From Bacteroidota bacterium (GTDB lineage: Bacteria; Bacteroidota; Bacteroidia; Chitinophagales; Chitinophagaceae), in contig JABDFW010000022.1 of assembly GCA_013286305.1 (NCBI GenBank), forward strand, positions 1 through 40,412: 40,412 bases of DNA. Reading direction: 5' to 3'. A program made the position numbers and the translations under genes. The notes beneath the pieces are model-generated. The model was not told where the DNA came from. It searched no databases and saw nothing but the letters and a program-made list of their open reading frames with translations. Below, piece by piece: positions 15,456 through 23,070 of the stretch. Every line of letters starts with the position of its first letter. Within the stretch, counting starts at the first letter, position 1.

Positions 15456-15701
15456 GAAATAGTAATTTTTTGTAAAAGTAAGTAAGTGACACCAAATATC
15501 TGAACTTTCCTTAAAAGATTCATTTATTATTTAACTATTTTAAAAAAGGGCTGATTTGCCCTGCATTGCTGTGTTCCGGGTATTTCTTATTTCCGGGCAA
15601 ATTATCTTTTCAATACCTCCCGCGGCCGGTTGAAATAATTTTGTGCTGGCGTTACCAGCCAACTTTTATCTTCGTGCGGCAACATCTTAAGTAATCTATT
15701 A

Positions 15702-16709
15702 TTGTCACTCTCCATCATCATAGTAAATTACCGTTCTGCCAAATATGTAGCCGGCTGCATACAAAGCGCTATGCAGTTTGCCTCCGGCGCCTCTTTTGAA
15801 TGGATAGTTGTTGATAACGATTCAAAAGATAACAGCAAACAGGCCACTCTCACCCAATTCCCGTTTGTGCAATGGATTGATATGGGTTATAACGCAGGCT
15901 TTGCACGCGCCAATAATAAAGGCATGCAGCAAGCAAAAGGCGATGTGGTATTGCTGCTTAACCCTGATACTATTATAACTGATGATGCCATAGAACAATG
16001 TTATAGCCGGTTTATTCAGTCCGCTTATGTTGCCTGCAGCGTTCAGTTATTAAATGCAGATGGCAGCCCGCAGATAACAGGCAATTATTTTATGAAAGGC
16101 GGTTTAAACCACCTGCTGCCATTGCCATATTTGGGTGCTCTGCTCCGCGCTATCGCGTTTTCTATCAATGTCAAAAAAACCAATGTGCCCATAGCATCCC
16201 CGGAACAAAAGGTTGACTGGATAAACGGCGCCTTTATGATGGTTAAAAAAAGCGCAGTTGAAAAAGCCGGTATGTTTGATGAAGACTTTTTCCTGTACTC
16301 CGAAGAGATTGAATGGTGCAGCCGATTAAAAAGGGTGGGGGAGTTGTGCGTTTACGGCAACCTGTACACTACCCACCTGCAGGGCGAAGCGGTCAACAAC
16401 GCCATGCAAACTTCGGGTAAAGGCTATGCTAACCTGTTTGATAAAAAGGGCCTGCAAATACTGATTTCCCAACATGTGCGCATACGCAAACAATTTGGCG
16501 CAGCCTGGTTTTTGTTTCACCTGTTTATGCATACTATAGAAATACCTATCTTTTTTATATGCAGTTTTATTGACCACCTGGTGCATTTAAAAAACCCCTT
16601 TGGCGATATAAAACAAGTCAAGGGCTTTACTTACAATGTATTTCGGCTGTGGGGGCTTGCACCTGCTATATTGGGCAATCAACCACATTTTTATAGGATA
16701 CTTGTCTGA
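15702..16709 (+). CDS. Family 2 glycosyltransferase, rhamnosyltransferase-like
   Basis: The 335-residue protein starts with the GT2 strand 'LSIIIVNYRSAKYV', so the TTG at 15702 is needed as the start; the first ATG would cut into the fold. The nucleotide-sugar site is 'WIVVDNDSKDNS' and the metal region 'GDVVLLLNPDTII'. The acceptor side has 'WINGAFMMVKKSAVEKAGMFDEDFFLYSEEIEWCSRLK', the WbbL/rhamnosyltransferase pattern with a catalytic Glu/Asp pair. A C-terminal hydrophobic segment ('IPIFFICSFIDHLV') may touch the membrane. It probably transfers a sugar to a cell-surface polysaccharide. No other polysaccharide genes are next to it. Confidence 0.88.
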   Translation: MSLSIIIVNYRSAKYVAGCIQSAMQFASGASFEWIVVDNDSKDNSKQATLTQFPFVQWIDMGYNAGFARANNKGMQQAKGDVVLLLNPDTIITDDAIEQCYSRFIQSAYVACSVQLLNADGSPQITGNYFMKGGLNHLLPLPYLGALLRAIAFSINVKKTNVPIASPEQKVDWINGAFMMVKKSAVEKAGMFDEDFFLYSEEIEWCSRLKRVGELCVYGNLYTTHLQGEAVNNAMQTSGKGYANLFDKKGLQILISQHVRIRKQFGAAWFLFHLFMHTIEIPIFFICSFIDHLVHLKNPFGDIKQVKGFTYNVFRLWGLAPAILGNQPHFYRILV

Positions 16710-16753
16710 ACGGTGATCCCGAATTTGTCGGGACAAGTTTTGAGGGATTTATA

Positions 16754-16807
16754 GCCTGCCCGACTGTGTCATTCAGGCGGGCCTGCCCGACTGCGTCATT
16801 CAGGCAG
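16754..16807. repeat. 27-bp tandem repeat, two copies
   Basis: Two adjacent 27-bp units, each starting GCCTGCCCGACTG and containing TCATTCAGGC. The ends of each unit (GCCTG / CAGGC) are inverted, so each can fold as a hairpin. A further hairpin, CCCGA-N5-TCGGG, lies just upstream at 16718-16732. Confidence 0.8.
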
Positions 16808-16920
16808 GGATTGAGAGGATATTAAACCGCAGCAAGCCGCATACTGTAGGCTTCATGCAAAAATTTCTCAGCTACTATTGCGTGTTTTCACCAACATTGA
16901 ATTTGCTCCGCTCAATAAAT

Positions 16921-16998
16921 TTCCGTTCAGTTATGGCAACAAAGAGCAAGGTACCAGGGTACGTTGCAAAATGTTACGCGTGAAGGGTGTTTTTTCTG
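16921..16998. repeat. 78-bp direct repeat, copy 1
   Basis: Begins TTCCGTTCAGTTATGG and ends GGGTGTTTTTTCTG. It matches the segment at 17135-17212 with few differences and no length change. Confidence 0.8.
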
Positions 16999-17002
16999 CG
17001 GC

Positions 17003-17042
17003 CTCCCTCTATCCGCCGCGGCGGACCCTCCGGTGGAGGGAG
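17003..17042. repeat. GC-rich hairpin
   Basis: Outer arms CTCCCTC and GAGGGAG enclose the palindrome CCGCCGCGGCGG. It lies between the two 78-bp repeats. There is no T-run directly after it. Confidence 0.6.
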
Positions 17043-17134
17043 ACTTTGCAAAGAAGCCTTTTTTATTATGCGATCTTGATTTCCAGAACTTAGGCGTTTT
17101 GTATTTTGGAATTTTCTTTTTTTTGGTGCTTTCT

Positions 17135-17212
17135 TTCCGTTCAGTTATGGCAACAAAAAGCACAGTACCGTGGTAGGTTACAAAATGTTACGCGTGAAGG
17201 GTGTTTTTTCTG
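17135..17212. repeat. 78-bp direct repeat, copy 2
   Basis: Second copy of the unit at 16921-16998. Just after it, 17215-17251 holds an inverted repeat ATTTTACCGC-N17-GCGGTAAAAT. Confidence 0.8.
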
Positions 17213-17341
17213 AAATTTTACCGCAAAATAAATATCTGGCAGCGGTAAAATATTAGGCCTTTATGGTGACATGAATTAAAATTTTTGTATTAAATGAATA
17301 GAATTTTTTTAACCACGAATTATTTAAAAAAAACTCACAAC

Positions 17342-17453
17342 GACCGAGTCGAAACCCTCGCTATCAATAGTTTGTACCGCTTATTTCATTGCCCAACGTT
17401 CTGTTAAGATGCTGAAATAAACCTGCCCGATGCAGGCGGGTTCAGCAGGACGA
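17342..17453. repeat. About 110-bp direct repeat, copy 1
   Basis: Starts GACCGAGTCGAAA, contains TTTGTACCGCTTATTTC and ends GGTTCAGCAGGACGA. The last 30 bases include the near-palindrome CCTGCCCGATGCAGGCGGG. Confidence 0.8.
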
Positions 17454-17498
17454 TACTTCCTTCATTAGTACCTAAGAAAGATAGCTCGCAATTAGAGT

Positions 17499-17608
17499 GA
17501 CCGAATAGAAAGCGTCGCTATCAAAGTTTGTACCGCTTATTTCATTGCCCACGTTCTATTAAGATGCTGAAATAAACCTGCCCGATGCAGGCGGGTTCAG
17601 CAGGACGA
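17499..17608. repeat. About 110-bp direct repeat, copy 2
   Basis: Second copy of the unit at 17342-17453, with a few substitutions and small indels near the 5' end and an identical 3' end. Confidence 0.8.
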
Positions 17609-17916
17609 AAACCATCCGTACAATGGTACGCCAATGACAACGTTTTTGTACGGACAAACCCTTATAAAAAATGGAGTGCCCCGATAAACCAAACCCAAAC
17701 CGTACACAATCGTACAAATAAATCATTTTTTTTGGTTTTCAATTTCCGGCAAGAAAAATACCAAAGGCCACCCGCTTTACGCTCTCCACAGCATACGCCT
17801 GTTTTTCAGGCTTACAGCATATCGTGTAAAGCTTGCAATTTACCTTGTTCATTATATTTCTTTGTTTACAAGATCAGCTTACAATTTACTAAATTATTTA
17901 GTAATAAACAAATAAA

Positions 17917-18335
17917 ATTTGCAAAAAATGGAAAAGATTTTTTGAAGTTTTTTTGGGAAGGACTTCAATGAGGTTTGGGGAGGGGGAGCGCGAAAAGAAG
18001 ATGTGGGTTGACATTCCGGGGTTTACTCATAGTTTTATGCGTGAGCAAAACCCCGTCCCTGCCCGTCCGGTCAGGCTGGCGTTCCAGCACGGGCGGGCGT
18101 GGAAATCTGCTGAAGTTTTGTGGTGAAGTTGGTGCTTTTTTCTTTAATGCCTTTCACAGAAGGTGTTTTATCAAAAAATACAGATGGCCGAAGGAACACC
18201 TGGACTAACGCAAGTCCCGACCTCTGCCTACACATTACGTGATTTGATTTTTAATGATGCCCATGAAATGTAACACCACTATAAAATGAATTAAGTAACG
18301 GCTAAGCACAGGTCAGGAGACCTGCGCTAGTATAG
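17917..18335. repeat. Tandem duplication of about 417 bp, copy 1
   Basis: Starts ATTTGCAAAAAATGG and ends GCGCTAGTATAG. It is followed directly by copy 2. Inside, at 18011-18128, lies a member of the interspersed ATTCCG...GTGGTGAAG repeat family. Confidence 0.9.
18011..18128. repeat. Interspersed repeat family, copy A
   Basis: Begins ACATTCCGGGGTTTACTCAT and ends GAAGTTTTGTGGTGAAG. This copy and copy B carry an extra GC-rich insert (CCTGCCCGTCCGG ... GGGCGGG) between GCAAAACC and GGAAATCTGCTGAAG. Confidence 0.75.
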
Positions 18336-18751
18336 ATTTGCAAAAAATGGAAAAGATTTTTTCGAGTTTTTTTGGGAAGGTCTTCAATGAGGTTGGAAAG
18401 GGGAGCGCGAAAAGAAGATGCGGGTTGACATTCCGTGGTTTACTATAGTTTTGTGCGTGAGCAAAACCCCGTCCCTGCCCGTCCGGTCAGGCTGGCGTTC
18501 CGGCACGGGCGGGCGTGGAAATCTGCTGAAGTTTTGTGGTGAAGCTGGTGCTTTTTTCTTTAATGCCTTTCACAGAAGGCGTTTTATCAAAAAATACAGA
18601 TCGCCGAAGGAACCCCTGGACTAACGCAAGTCCCGACCTCTGCCTACACATTACGTGATTTGATTTTTAATGATGCCCATAAAATGTAACACCACTATAA
18701 AATGAATTAAGTAACGGCTAAGCACAGGTCAGGAGACCTGCGCTAGTATAG
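18336..18751. repeat. Tandem duplication of about 417 bp, copy 2
   Basis: Nearly identical to 17917-18335, with scattered substitutions and a few single-base indels. It contains the family member at 18428-18544. The high similarity points to a recent duplication. Confidence 0.9.
18428..18544. repeat. Interspersed repeat family, copy B
   Basis: Second copy within the 417-bp tandem duplication, nearly the same as copy A. Confidence 0.75.
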
Positions 18752-18881
18752 GATCCGTAGGCGCAGCCATATGGAATAGCGCCAACAGTTTTTGTTTTAT
18801 CTTCATGCTACGGCGAGCAGGGAGATCATCATTTTCAGCGCAAGTCGAAATACATCAAATCATAAATAAGGACGGTGTACA

Positions 18882-19436
18882 ATGAAAATAAGCATTAAAG
18901 TTTTTATTACCTCAGTGGCAGTTCTGTGTACCTGTAATTATTCCATAGGTCAGGACAGTTGTCAGGTTAAACTTGTTAAGGAATACACTGAAAAGTATTC
19001 AGGTAGCTATACATTATCCAAAAAAGAAGAATTGTTAGGAAAAGAAATCCTAAACGATTATTCCACTATTCACTTTAGGGATAAAGGACTTAAGCGGGTT
19101 ACTTCGTTGGTGTTTGCATCAAGAAAGCAAATAGCAGCATATACAAGGTTAGGATTTATTGCAACAATATACCAATATACATCCAACAGTGATGCATCAG
19201 AAAAGTTTAAAGAATTGGCGACTGTGAAACAAACACATGATGAAGCCATTCTTAGTAAGGACTGGAATTATCTTGTTTTGTCTCAAAATTTTATACTACG
19301 AATACAAGGAGATTGTTCGTACTCTGAAGAGAACTGGAACAATTTAAAAGATATTTTTACGAAAGCTAATATTAAAGTAATGGGCAAAGCAGGGAAAGAT
19401 ATTATCCAATGTCAATGCGGGGGGTATTGTTATTAA
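18882..19436 (+). CDS. Secreted orphan protein of unknown function
   Basis: I do not recognise this 184-residue protein. It has a signal peptide ('VFITSVAVLCTCNYSIGQ') and a mature part with several Cys, including a C-terminal 'IQCQCGGYCY' that could form disulphides or bind metal. The mature chain is mixed alpha/beta with no repeats or membrane helix. A Shine-Dalgarno-like AGGA lies nine bases before the ATG, which is uncommon in this window. The gene is AT-rich compared with its neighbours and directly follows the repeat island, which fits acquisition by transfer. Product and role are unknown. Confidence 0.7.
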   Translation: MKISIKVFITSVAVLCTCNYSIGQDSCQVKLVKEYTEKYSGSYTLSKKEELLGKEILNDYSTIHFRDKGLKRVTSLVFASRKQIAAYTRLGFIATIYQYTSNSDASEKFKELATVKQTHDEAILSKDWNYLVLSQNFILRIQGDCSYSEENWNNLKDIFTKANIKVMGKAGKDIIQCQCGGYCY

Positions 19437-19541
19437 GATTAGTGCAAAAAGTTTTTGGTATAACGACGCAACAATTAGTAACAGTTACTTAATTAACCCC
19501 TGCTCGCCGGAGAGTTGGGTAAAATAAAAAGCATTAATGCT

Positions 19542-19572
19542 ATCCAAAGAGTGCAACACTCTTTGGATTTTT
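19542..19572 (+). terminator. Intrinsic terminator
   Basis: A perfect 12-base stem (ATCCAAAGAGTG / CACTCTTTGGAT) with a three-base loop, followed by TTTT. It lies about 105 bp after the secreted orphan gene. Confidence 0.7.
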
Positions 19573-19638
19573 AATGATAACCCAGCCCGAAACATCGGGC
19601 TTGGGCTGGTAATTGAAAAACAAAAGATTAATTTTATT

Positions 19639-19675
19639 ACAGCCGTTTGGTAGAAGCCTTACGGCTGTTTTATTT
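19639..19675 (+). terminator. Intrinsic terminator
   Basis: Eight-base stem (ACAGCCGT / ACGGCTGT) with a 14-base loop, followed by TTTATTTT. Two terminators in a row suggest that a gene between them was lost. Confidence 0.6.
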
Positions 19676-19788
19676 TAAATCAGGTAAAAAGGTCTCATTC
19701 CGTCAACGTCGGCAAAGTATCCGCCAAGCCTCCGACCATTCGGAATGGCTCTTATTATTATATTCAGAGAGGGCTAAAGCTAACAGGA

Positions 19789-19869
19789 TAGCCGGGGGAA
19801 ATTTGAAGATGCTTTAAAGAATGTAAGTAGTACAAGATTGACTTATGGTAAACTAATAGGGAAATAAGA
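19789..19869 (+). pseudogene. Possible 3' remnant of a polymorphic-toxin-like gene
   Basis: After a stop codon an open frame without a start codon reads 'GKFEDALKNVSSTRLTYGKL' and ends three residues later at a TAA. This looks like the C-terminus of a larger protein; similar ends occur in Rhs/YD-type toxins (from memory, not searched). A terminator follows at 19891 and a small orphan gene at 19930. The reading as a toxin remnant is weak. Confidence 0.3.
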
Positions 19870-19890
19870 TAGGTATTTAATAAAATTGTT

Positions 19891-19916
19891 AAGGCTGCAC
19901 TATGCGGCCTTTTTTA
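19891..19916 (+). terminator. Intrinsic terminator
   Basis: AAGGCTGC-N4-TGCGGCCTT-type stem with one G-T pair, followed by a run of six T, just before the orphan gene at 19930. Confidence 0.65.
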
Positions 19917-19929
19917 TTAGCTTTGAATA

Positions 19930-20253
19930 ATGGACTCTCGTTTAATATATTCAGCAGGTTATCATATGAAAGGCAAAGCTAATTGGAGTGAGTGGGTATA
20001 TTGCGGAGTTGGGGATGATATGAAGGAAGATGTTATTAGTAAGGCAGTTAGCGAATACTTTAAGGACTCGATATTTTATTTCATAAGTACCAGGAAAGAA
20101 TCCAAAGAAGTAAACAAAAAAAATGTATTAGAAAAAATTAAGAAGGGGTTGGAAGTAAATGAGATATTTCTTTGTGACGCTAATTTTAAAAAAGCGATAT
20201 GGTTTAATAAAATTGGCGTAATGCGATATGTTATTGTCCCAACAAATATATAG
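19930..20253 (+). CDS. Small orphan protein, possible immunity protein
   Basis: I do not recognise this 107-residue protein. It has no signal peptide or membrane segment. It has mixed charge, with 'VYCGVGDDMKEDVISKAVSEYF' in the first half and a Lys/Glu-rich middle, then 'IFLCDANFKKAIWFNKIGVMRYVIV'. Size, AT-rich composition and position after a possible toxin-gene remnant resemble orphan immunity genes, but this is guilt by context. It may also be a single-domain protein of a DUF family. Confidence 0.55.
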   Translation: MDSRLIYSAGYHMKGKANWSEWVYCGVGDDMKEDVISKAVSEYFKDSIFYFISTRKESKEVNKKNVLEKIKKGLEVNEIFLCDANFKKAIWFNKIGVMRYVIVPTNI

Positions 20254-20296
20254 TCATAAAAAATAATTTACTTGCCCACGCACTTAAAAAAATGTA

Positions 20297-21406
20297 ATGA
20301 TGAATATTTCTGCACTTGACGAAGATGGAAAACCCGTTGATTGGTGGTTTATTTATAAGGTGCCGCAGCTTAATCCCGGTGCAGGCACGGATAAGGCAAC
20401 GGGCTACGAATATGTGTATTACGATGCAACGATTGACGCCAATCCTGATATTCACAAAAGAAATGTAGCGCGGTCGCCAAACGTTCTTAATGGCGGCGAA
20501 GGGGCGCTTAATTTAACGCTTGATTCTGTGTTCAAAAATTTTGAGAACCCTGAGACTACAACAGGATGGATACTTTACAATGATGAGATGCCGCCCGGAG
20601 CCAAACGCAAGGACGATGCGCATAAGGGGCATACCAAGGGTGTGATTGCATTTGATACTTCTTCAAAGTCAGCCTATTGGCTGCTTCACTCATGGCCAAA
20701 ATTCGCTGAGCCGGGTGCAGTGAATGACCCAACCCCTAAATATGGACAAACGTATATGTGCGTTTCTCTTGATATTGATACAGCAGGCAAAATTGCAGAA
20801 CAAATGGCCAATCACCAGGAACCACAGGTTTATTTTCCCAATGCAGCGGACCTGCCTAAAACTGACCCGCTTTATTTGCTGACGCAACCACTGAACCCCA
20901 ACCCGCCTGCTGCATCTGATATCATTGACCTGAAATCGGTTGGCGGCATGCCATTCAAGGTGATCGCTAAAAATAAAGAGTGGGATCAAGATTTTTGGAA
21001 CGACCTGGTAGGGCCAACACTAAAAGATGATATGGATGATGAAACCTGGATACGCGGGCCGATACCACCCATTGCAGACAGCGACGGCATACACAAAACT
21101 TTTGATATAAAATATATTAACCTGGGGCCGATGGGGTTGCACTGGGCCTGGCCTGAAACCCACGACCATGCCAAATGGGGTATCACGGTACATGAGCCAT
21201 GGGTTTGTGTGGGCGATATTAACAGGATGATCTCCCAGCGAAAACGCGGTGGTGGAACAATAGCGTTTCAAAACCGGATATTGTGGCAGGCCCTGTCGAA
21301 AACCAATCTTGTTTTAGCACCACCCGGGCATAAACGAACGCAGGCCCTCGATCTAATAGAGGAAACTCATCACACGGTCTCCGAAGCACCTTTGAAAGCT
21401 AAATAG
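20297..21406 (+). CDS. Deoxyribonuclease II family protein
   Basis: DNase II enzymes cut double-stranded DNA at acid pH without metal, through two His in a phospholipase D-like double fold. The 369 residues show the family pattern in order: 'GKPVDWWFIYKVPQL' (11-25), 'GHTKGVIAFD' (111-120), 'YWLLHSWPKF' with catalytic H131, 'YGQTYMCVSL' (149-158), 'HDHAKWGI' with catalytic H291, 'WVCVGDINRM' (302-311) and 'SQRKRGGGT' (313-321). Eukaryotic DNase II has a signal peptide and acts in lysosomes; none is seen here, so the protein may be cytoplasmic, released by lysis or exported otherwise. Bacterial members are known but scattered. It lies 43 bp after the orphan at 19930 and between repeat-family copies. 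Confidence 0.9.
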   Translation: MMNISALDEDGKPVDWWFIYKVPQLNPGAGTDKATGYEYVYYDATIDANPDIHKRNVARSPNVLNGGEGALNLTLDSVFKNFENPETTTGWILYNDEMPPGAKRKDDAHKGHTKGVIAFDTSSKSAYWLLHSWPKFAEPGAVNDPTPKYGQTYMCVSLDIDTAGKIAEQMANHQEPQVYFPNAADLPKTDPLYLLTQPLNPNPPAASDIIDLKSVGGMPFKVIAKNKEWDQDFWNDLVGPTLKDDMDDETWIRGPIPPIADSDGIHKTFDIKYINLGPMGLHWAWPETHDHAKWGITVHEPWVCVGDINRMISQRKRGGGTIAFQNRILWQALSKTNLVLAPPGHKRTQALDLIEETHHTVSEAPLKAK

Positions 21407-21430
21407 AGGCGCAAAGAGCACAACTATATT

Positions 21431-21520
21431 GTCATTCCGAGGTTTTACTCATGGCTTTTGTGTGCGGGCAAAACCGTGGGAATCTGCTGAAGTGTTGTGG
21501 TGAAGGGTATTTCACGCAAA
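21431..21520. repeat. Interspersed repeat family, copy C
   Basis: Between the DNase II gene and the hydrolase. It begins GTCATTCCGAGG, contains GGAATCTGCTGAAG and ends GTGGTGAAGGGTATTTCACG. It is flanked on both sides by GCAAAG. Confidence 0.75.
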
Positions 21521-21579
21521 GTCCGATGGTTCGGGCGCAAAGAAAAAAAGTATGTTTTCATTCTGAGTGGTTATGCACA

Positions 21580-22437
21580 CTACATATAACCAATAGACTT
21601 TAAAAAATCATCTTCTTTTTGATGCGCATCTGCCTGGTCGGCGGGATCGGAGTCGAAGTCTTTGTACTGAATTTTAATATTGCGGGTTAACAGGTGCCCA
21701 ACATTTGGATATACATATAATTTGCAATTTACCCCTGCCTTAACAGCCGCATCGCGGAAAGCCCTCGCATCTTTTGCAAATACAATGCTGTCCTGTTCGC
21801 CCTGGATTATTAAAGTTGGCGGCAGGTTTTTGCTGATATACTCCGAAGGAGAATAAATGGCTGGATCGCCTTTATCTTTCATAAGCGCATCAAAGTAGGG
21901 GTCGCGGGCCATATTGAGGGCAGGCGAATAAAGAAGGATTGCATTGGGGCGCGAATTTTTTGAAATTGCCTTACCATTAACGGCAGGCAGGGTAGCGGCG
22001 GCGGCTACCAGGTGGCCGCCCGCAGAAACTCCATACCCTGCAACCATTTTTGTATCAATTTCAAGTAGTTTGGCCTGGCTGCGCGCCCATGCAAAAGCGG
22101 CACAGGCATCATCTACTCCCTCGATGGGCGACAAGCCATTATTTGCAAGGCGATAATCAATGGATATGGCAACGATACCTTTTTCAGCAAATTCTTTGGC
22201 ACGCTGAAAGGTCCAGGCTGCTTCGCCCAATCTCCACGCACCGCCATGGAACAATAAAATGGCGGGATGAAGTTTGCCGCGTGTTGCCGGCCTGAAAACA
22301 TAGGCCTTTAATGTGTCCCCACCAATTTGGCGATATATGAATGGATCCGGTGAATAGGTATTTTGTTGAGCGAATAAGGTTGAACTGAACAGGGAAAGAA
22401 GCAACATGCTTGAAGCAAATAGTAGAAGTCTGCGCAT
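21580..22437 (-). CDS. Secreted alpha/beta hydrolase, esterase/lipase-like (BD-FAE/HSL type)
   Basis: The 285-residue protein has a signal peptide ('SMLLLSLFSSTLFAQQ'). The hydrolase core shows the oxyanion segment 'HGGAWRLGE', the nucleophile Ser in 'GYGVSAGGHLVAAAA', an acidic residue in 'IIQGEQDSIV' and the catalytic His in 'YPNVGHLLTR'. The HGG plus G-x-S-A-G-G pattern is that of the hormone-sensitive-lipase/BD-FAE group, which includes feruloyl and acetyl-xylan esterases. It probably removes acyl groups from a plant polymer or small ester in the periplasm; the substrate is not readable. An inverted repeat TGTAAC-N4-GTTACA lies 37 bp upstream of the start. Confidence 0.88.
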   Translation of the reverse strand: MRRLLLFASSMLLLSLFSSTLFAQQNTYSPDPFIYRQIGGDTLKAYVFRPATRGKLHPAILLFHGGAWRLGEAAWTFQRAKEFAEKGIVAISIDYRLANNGLSPIEGVDDACAAFAWARSQAKLLEIDTKMVAGYGVSAGGHLVAAAATLPAVNGKAISKNSRPNAILLYSPALNMARDPYFDALMKDKGDPAIYSPSEYISKNLPPTLIIQGEQDSIVFAKDARAFRDAAVKAGVNCKLYVYPNVGHLLTRNIKIQYKDFDSDPADQADAHQKEDDFLKSIGYM

Positions 22438-22473
22438 TAATGATAAAGTTTAATTGCAGGTTAAACGGGTGGC

Positions 22474-22489
22474 TGTAACAAATGTTACA
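22474..22489. promoter_or_regulatory. Operator-like palindrome TGTAAC-N4-GTTACA
   Basis: A perfect 6+6 inverted repeat with spacer AAAT, next to -7-like sequences on the minus strand, upstream of the hydrolase gene. The size fits a dimeric HTH regulator; the regulator is unknown. Confidence 0.45.
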
Positions 22490-22535
22490 AAAGTTATATA
22501 AAACTGAAAGAGACCAGAATGAGTAATGATGACAT

Positions 22536-22630
22536 TTTCATTCCAAGGGTTTACTCATAGCTTTTGTGTGCGGATAAAATCACGGGAATCTGTTGAAGTT
22601 TTGTGGTGAAGGGCATTTCACGCAAAGACG
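22536..22630. repeat. Interspersed repeat family, copy D
   Basis: Reads TTCATTCCAAGGGTTTACTC, then GGAATCTGTTGAAG and GTGGTGAAGGGCATTTCACG. It is followed by CGCAAAGA in three direct copies (22620-22643). Confidence 0.7.
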
Positions 22631-22657
22631 CAAAGACGCAAAGAGCACCACTATATT

Positions 22658-22733
22658 GTCATTCCGAAGTTTTTATTAATAGCTTTTGTGTGTGGGTAAA
22701 ACTGTCGGAATCTGCTGAAGTGTTGTGGTGAAG
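22658..22733. repeat. Interspersed repeat family, copy E
   Basis: Begins GTCATTCCGAAG and ends GTTGTGGTGAAG. Like copy C it is preceded by GCAAAGAGCAC and CTATATT. Confidence 0.7.
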
Positions 22734-23070
22734 CTTGTGCTTGTGTACTATGAATTCCGGATGAAATCTGGCTCTCATTGTTAAATCCAGAGAGCGCCAA
22801 AAGCTAACTCTCAGGAATCTGGGGTTAACTTTTATTTAAACCCACAAAAAAGAAAACACCGTTGTAAAAAAATGTTAAATGCCCATATTATTTAACAATT
22901 CTTTTACTATTTAAAAAGCCGATGGTTTTTACAAGATGTATAGTTTTTAATTCACTGAAATTTTTCGCCTTTCTACCTAAGAATCATGCACATCTTCTCA
23001 AAATCAAAATCTCTTCAAAATTTAATCAGAATGATAGTTCAATTTTGGGCTTTACTAAACTTATGCGTAG

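Larger units (their letters stand above)
16710..18881. other. Gene-free repeat-rich island of 2.2 kb
   Basis: I see no convincing gene here. The stretch holds a 27-bp tandem pair, two 78-bp direct repeats, two 110-bp direct repeats, a 417-bp tandem duplication and several GC-rich hairpins, among poly-A/T tracts. Short open frames inside it follow the repeat borders and resemble no protein family. It separates core-like genes from the AT-rich orphans that follow and looks like a site of repeated insertion and duplication. Confidence 0.75.
19437..19929. other. Intergenic stretch with three terminator-like hairpins and a gene remnant
   Basis: This 493-bp gap holds hairpins at 19542-19568, 19639-19668 and 19891-19910, a nested inverted repeat (CCAGCCCGA ... 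GGGCTGG) at 19582-19609 and a short open frame that looks like the end of a lost gene at 19789-19869. No complete gene is seen. Confidence 0.6.
22438..23070. other. Intergenic region with operator-like palindrome and two repeat copies
   Basis: No gene is seen in these 633 bp. The stretch holds the palindrome at 22474-22489, repeat-family copies D and E with a triple CGCAAAGA between them, and an AT-rich upstream region of the TonB-receptor gene. CAATTTTG at 23040-23047, one mismatch from TAnnTTTG, may be its -7 element. Confidence 0.6.

Noticed and set aside
16878-17176. Open frames on both strands around the 78-bp repeats
   Set aside because: They are made of the repeat and a GC-rich palindrome and show no protein-like composition.
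17585-18624. Three open frames (17585-17971, 17975-18208, 18418-18624) on the plus strand
   Set aside because: They follow the repeat units, two of them are the same frame in the two 417-bp copies, and none resembles a protein family.
16754-18751. CRISPR array
   Set aside because: Units differ in length, are not regularly spaced with unique spacers, and no cas genes are present.
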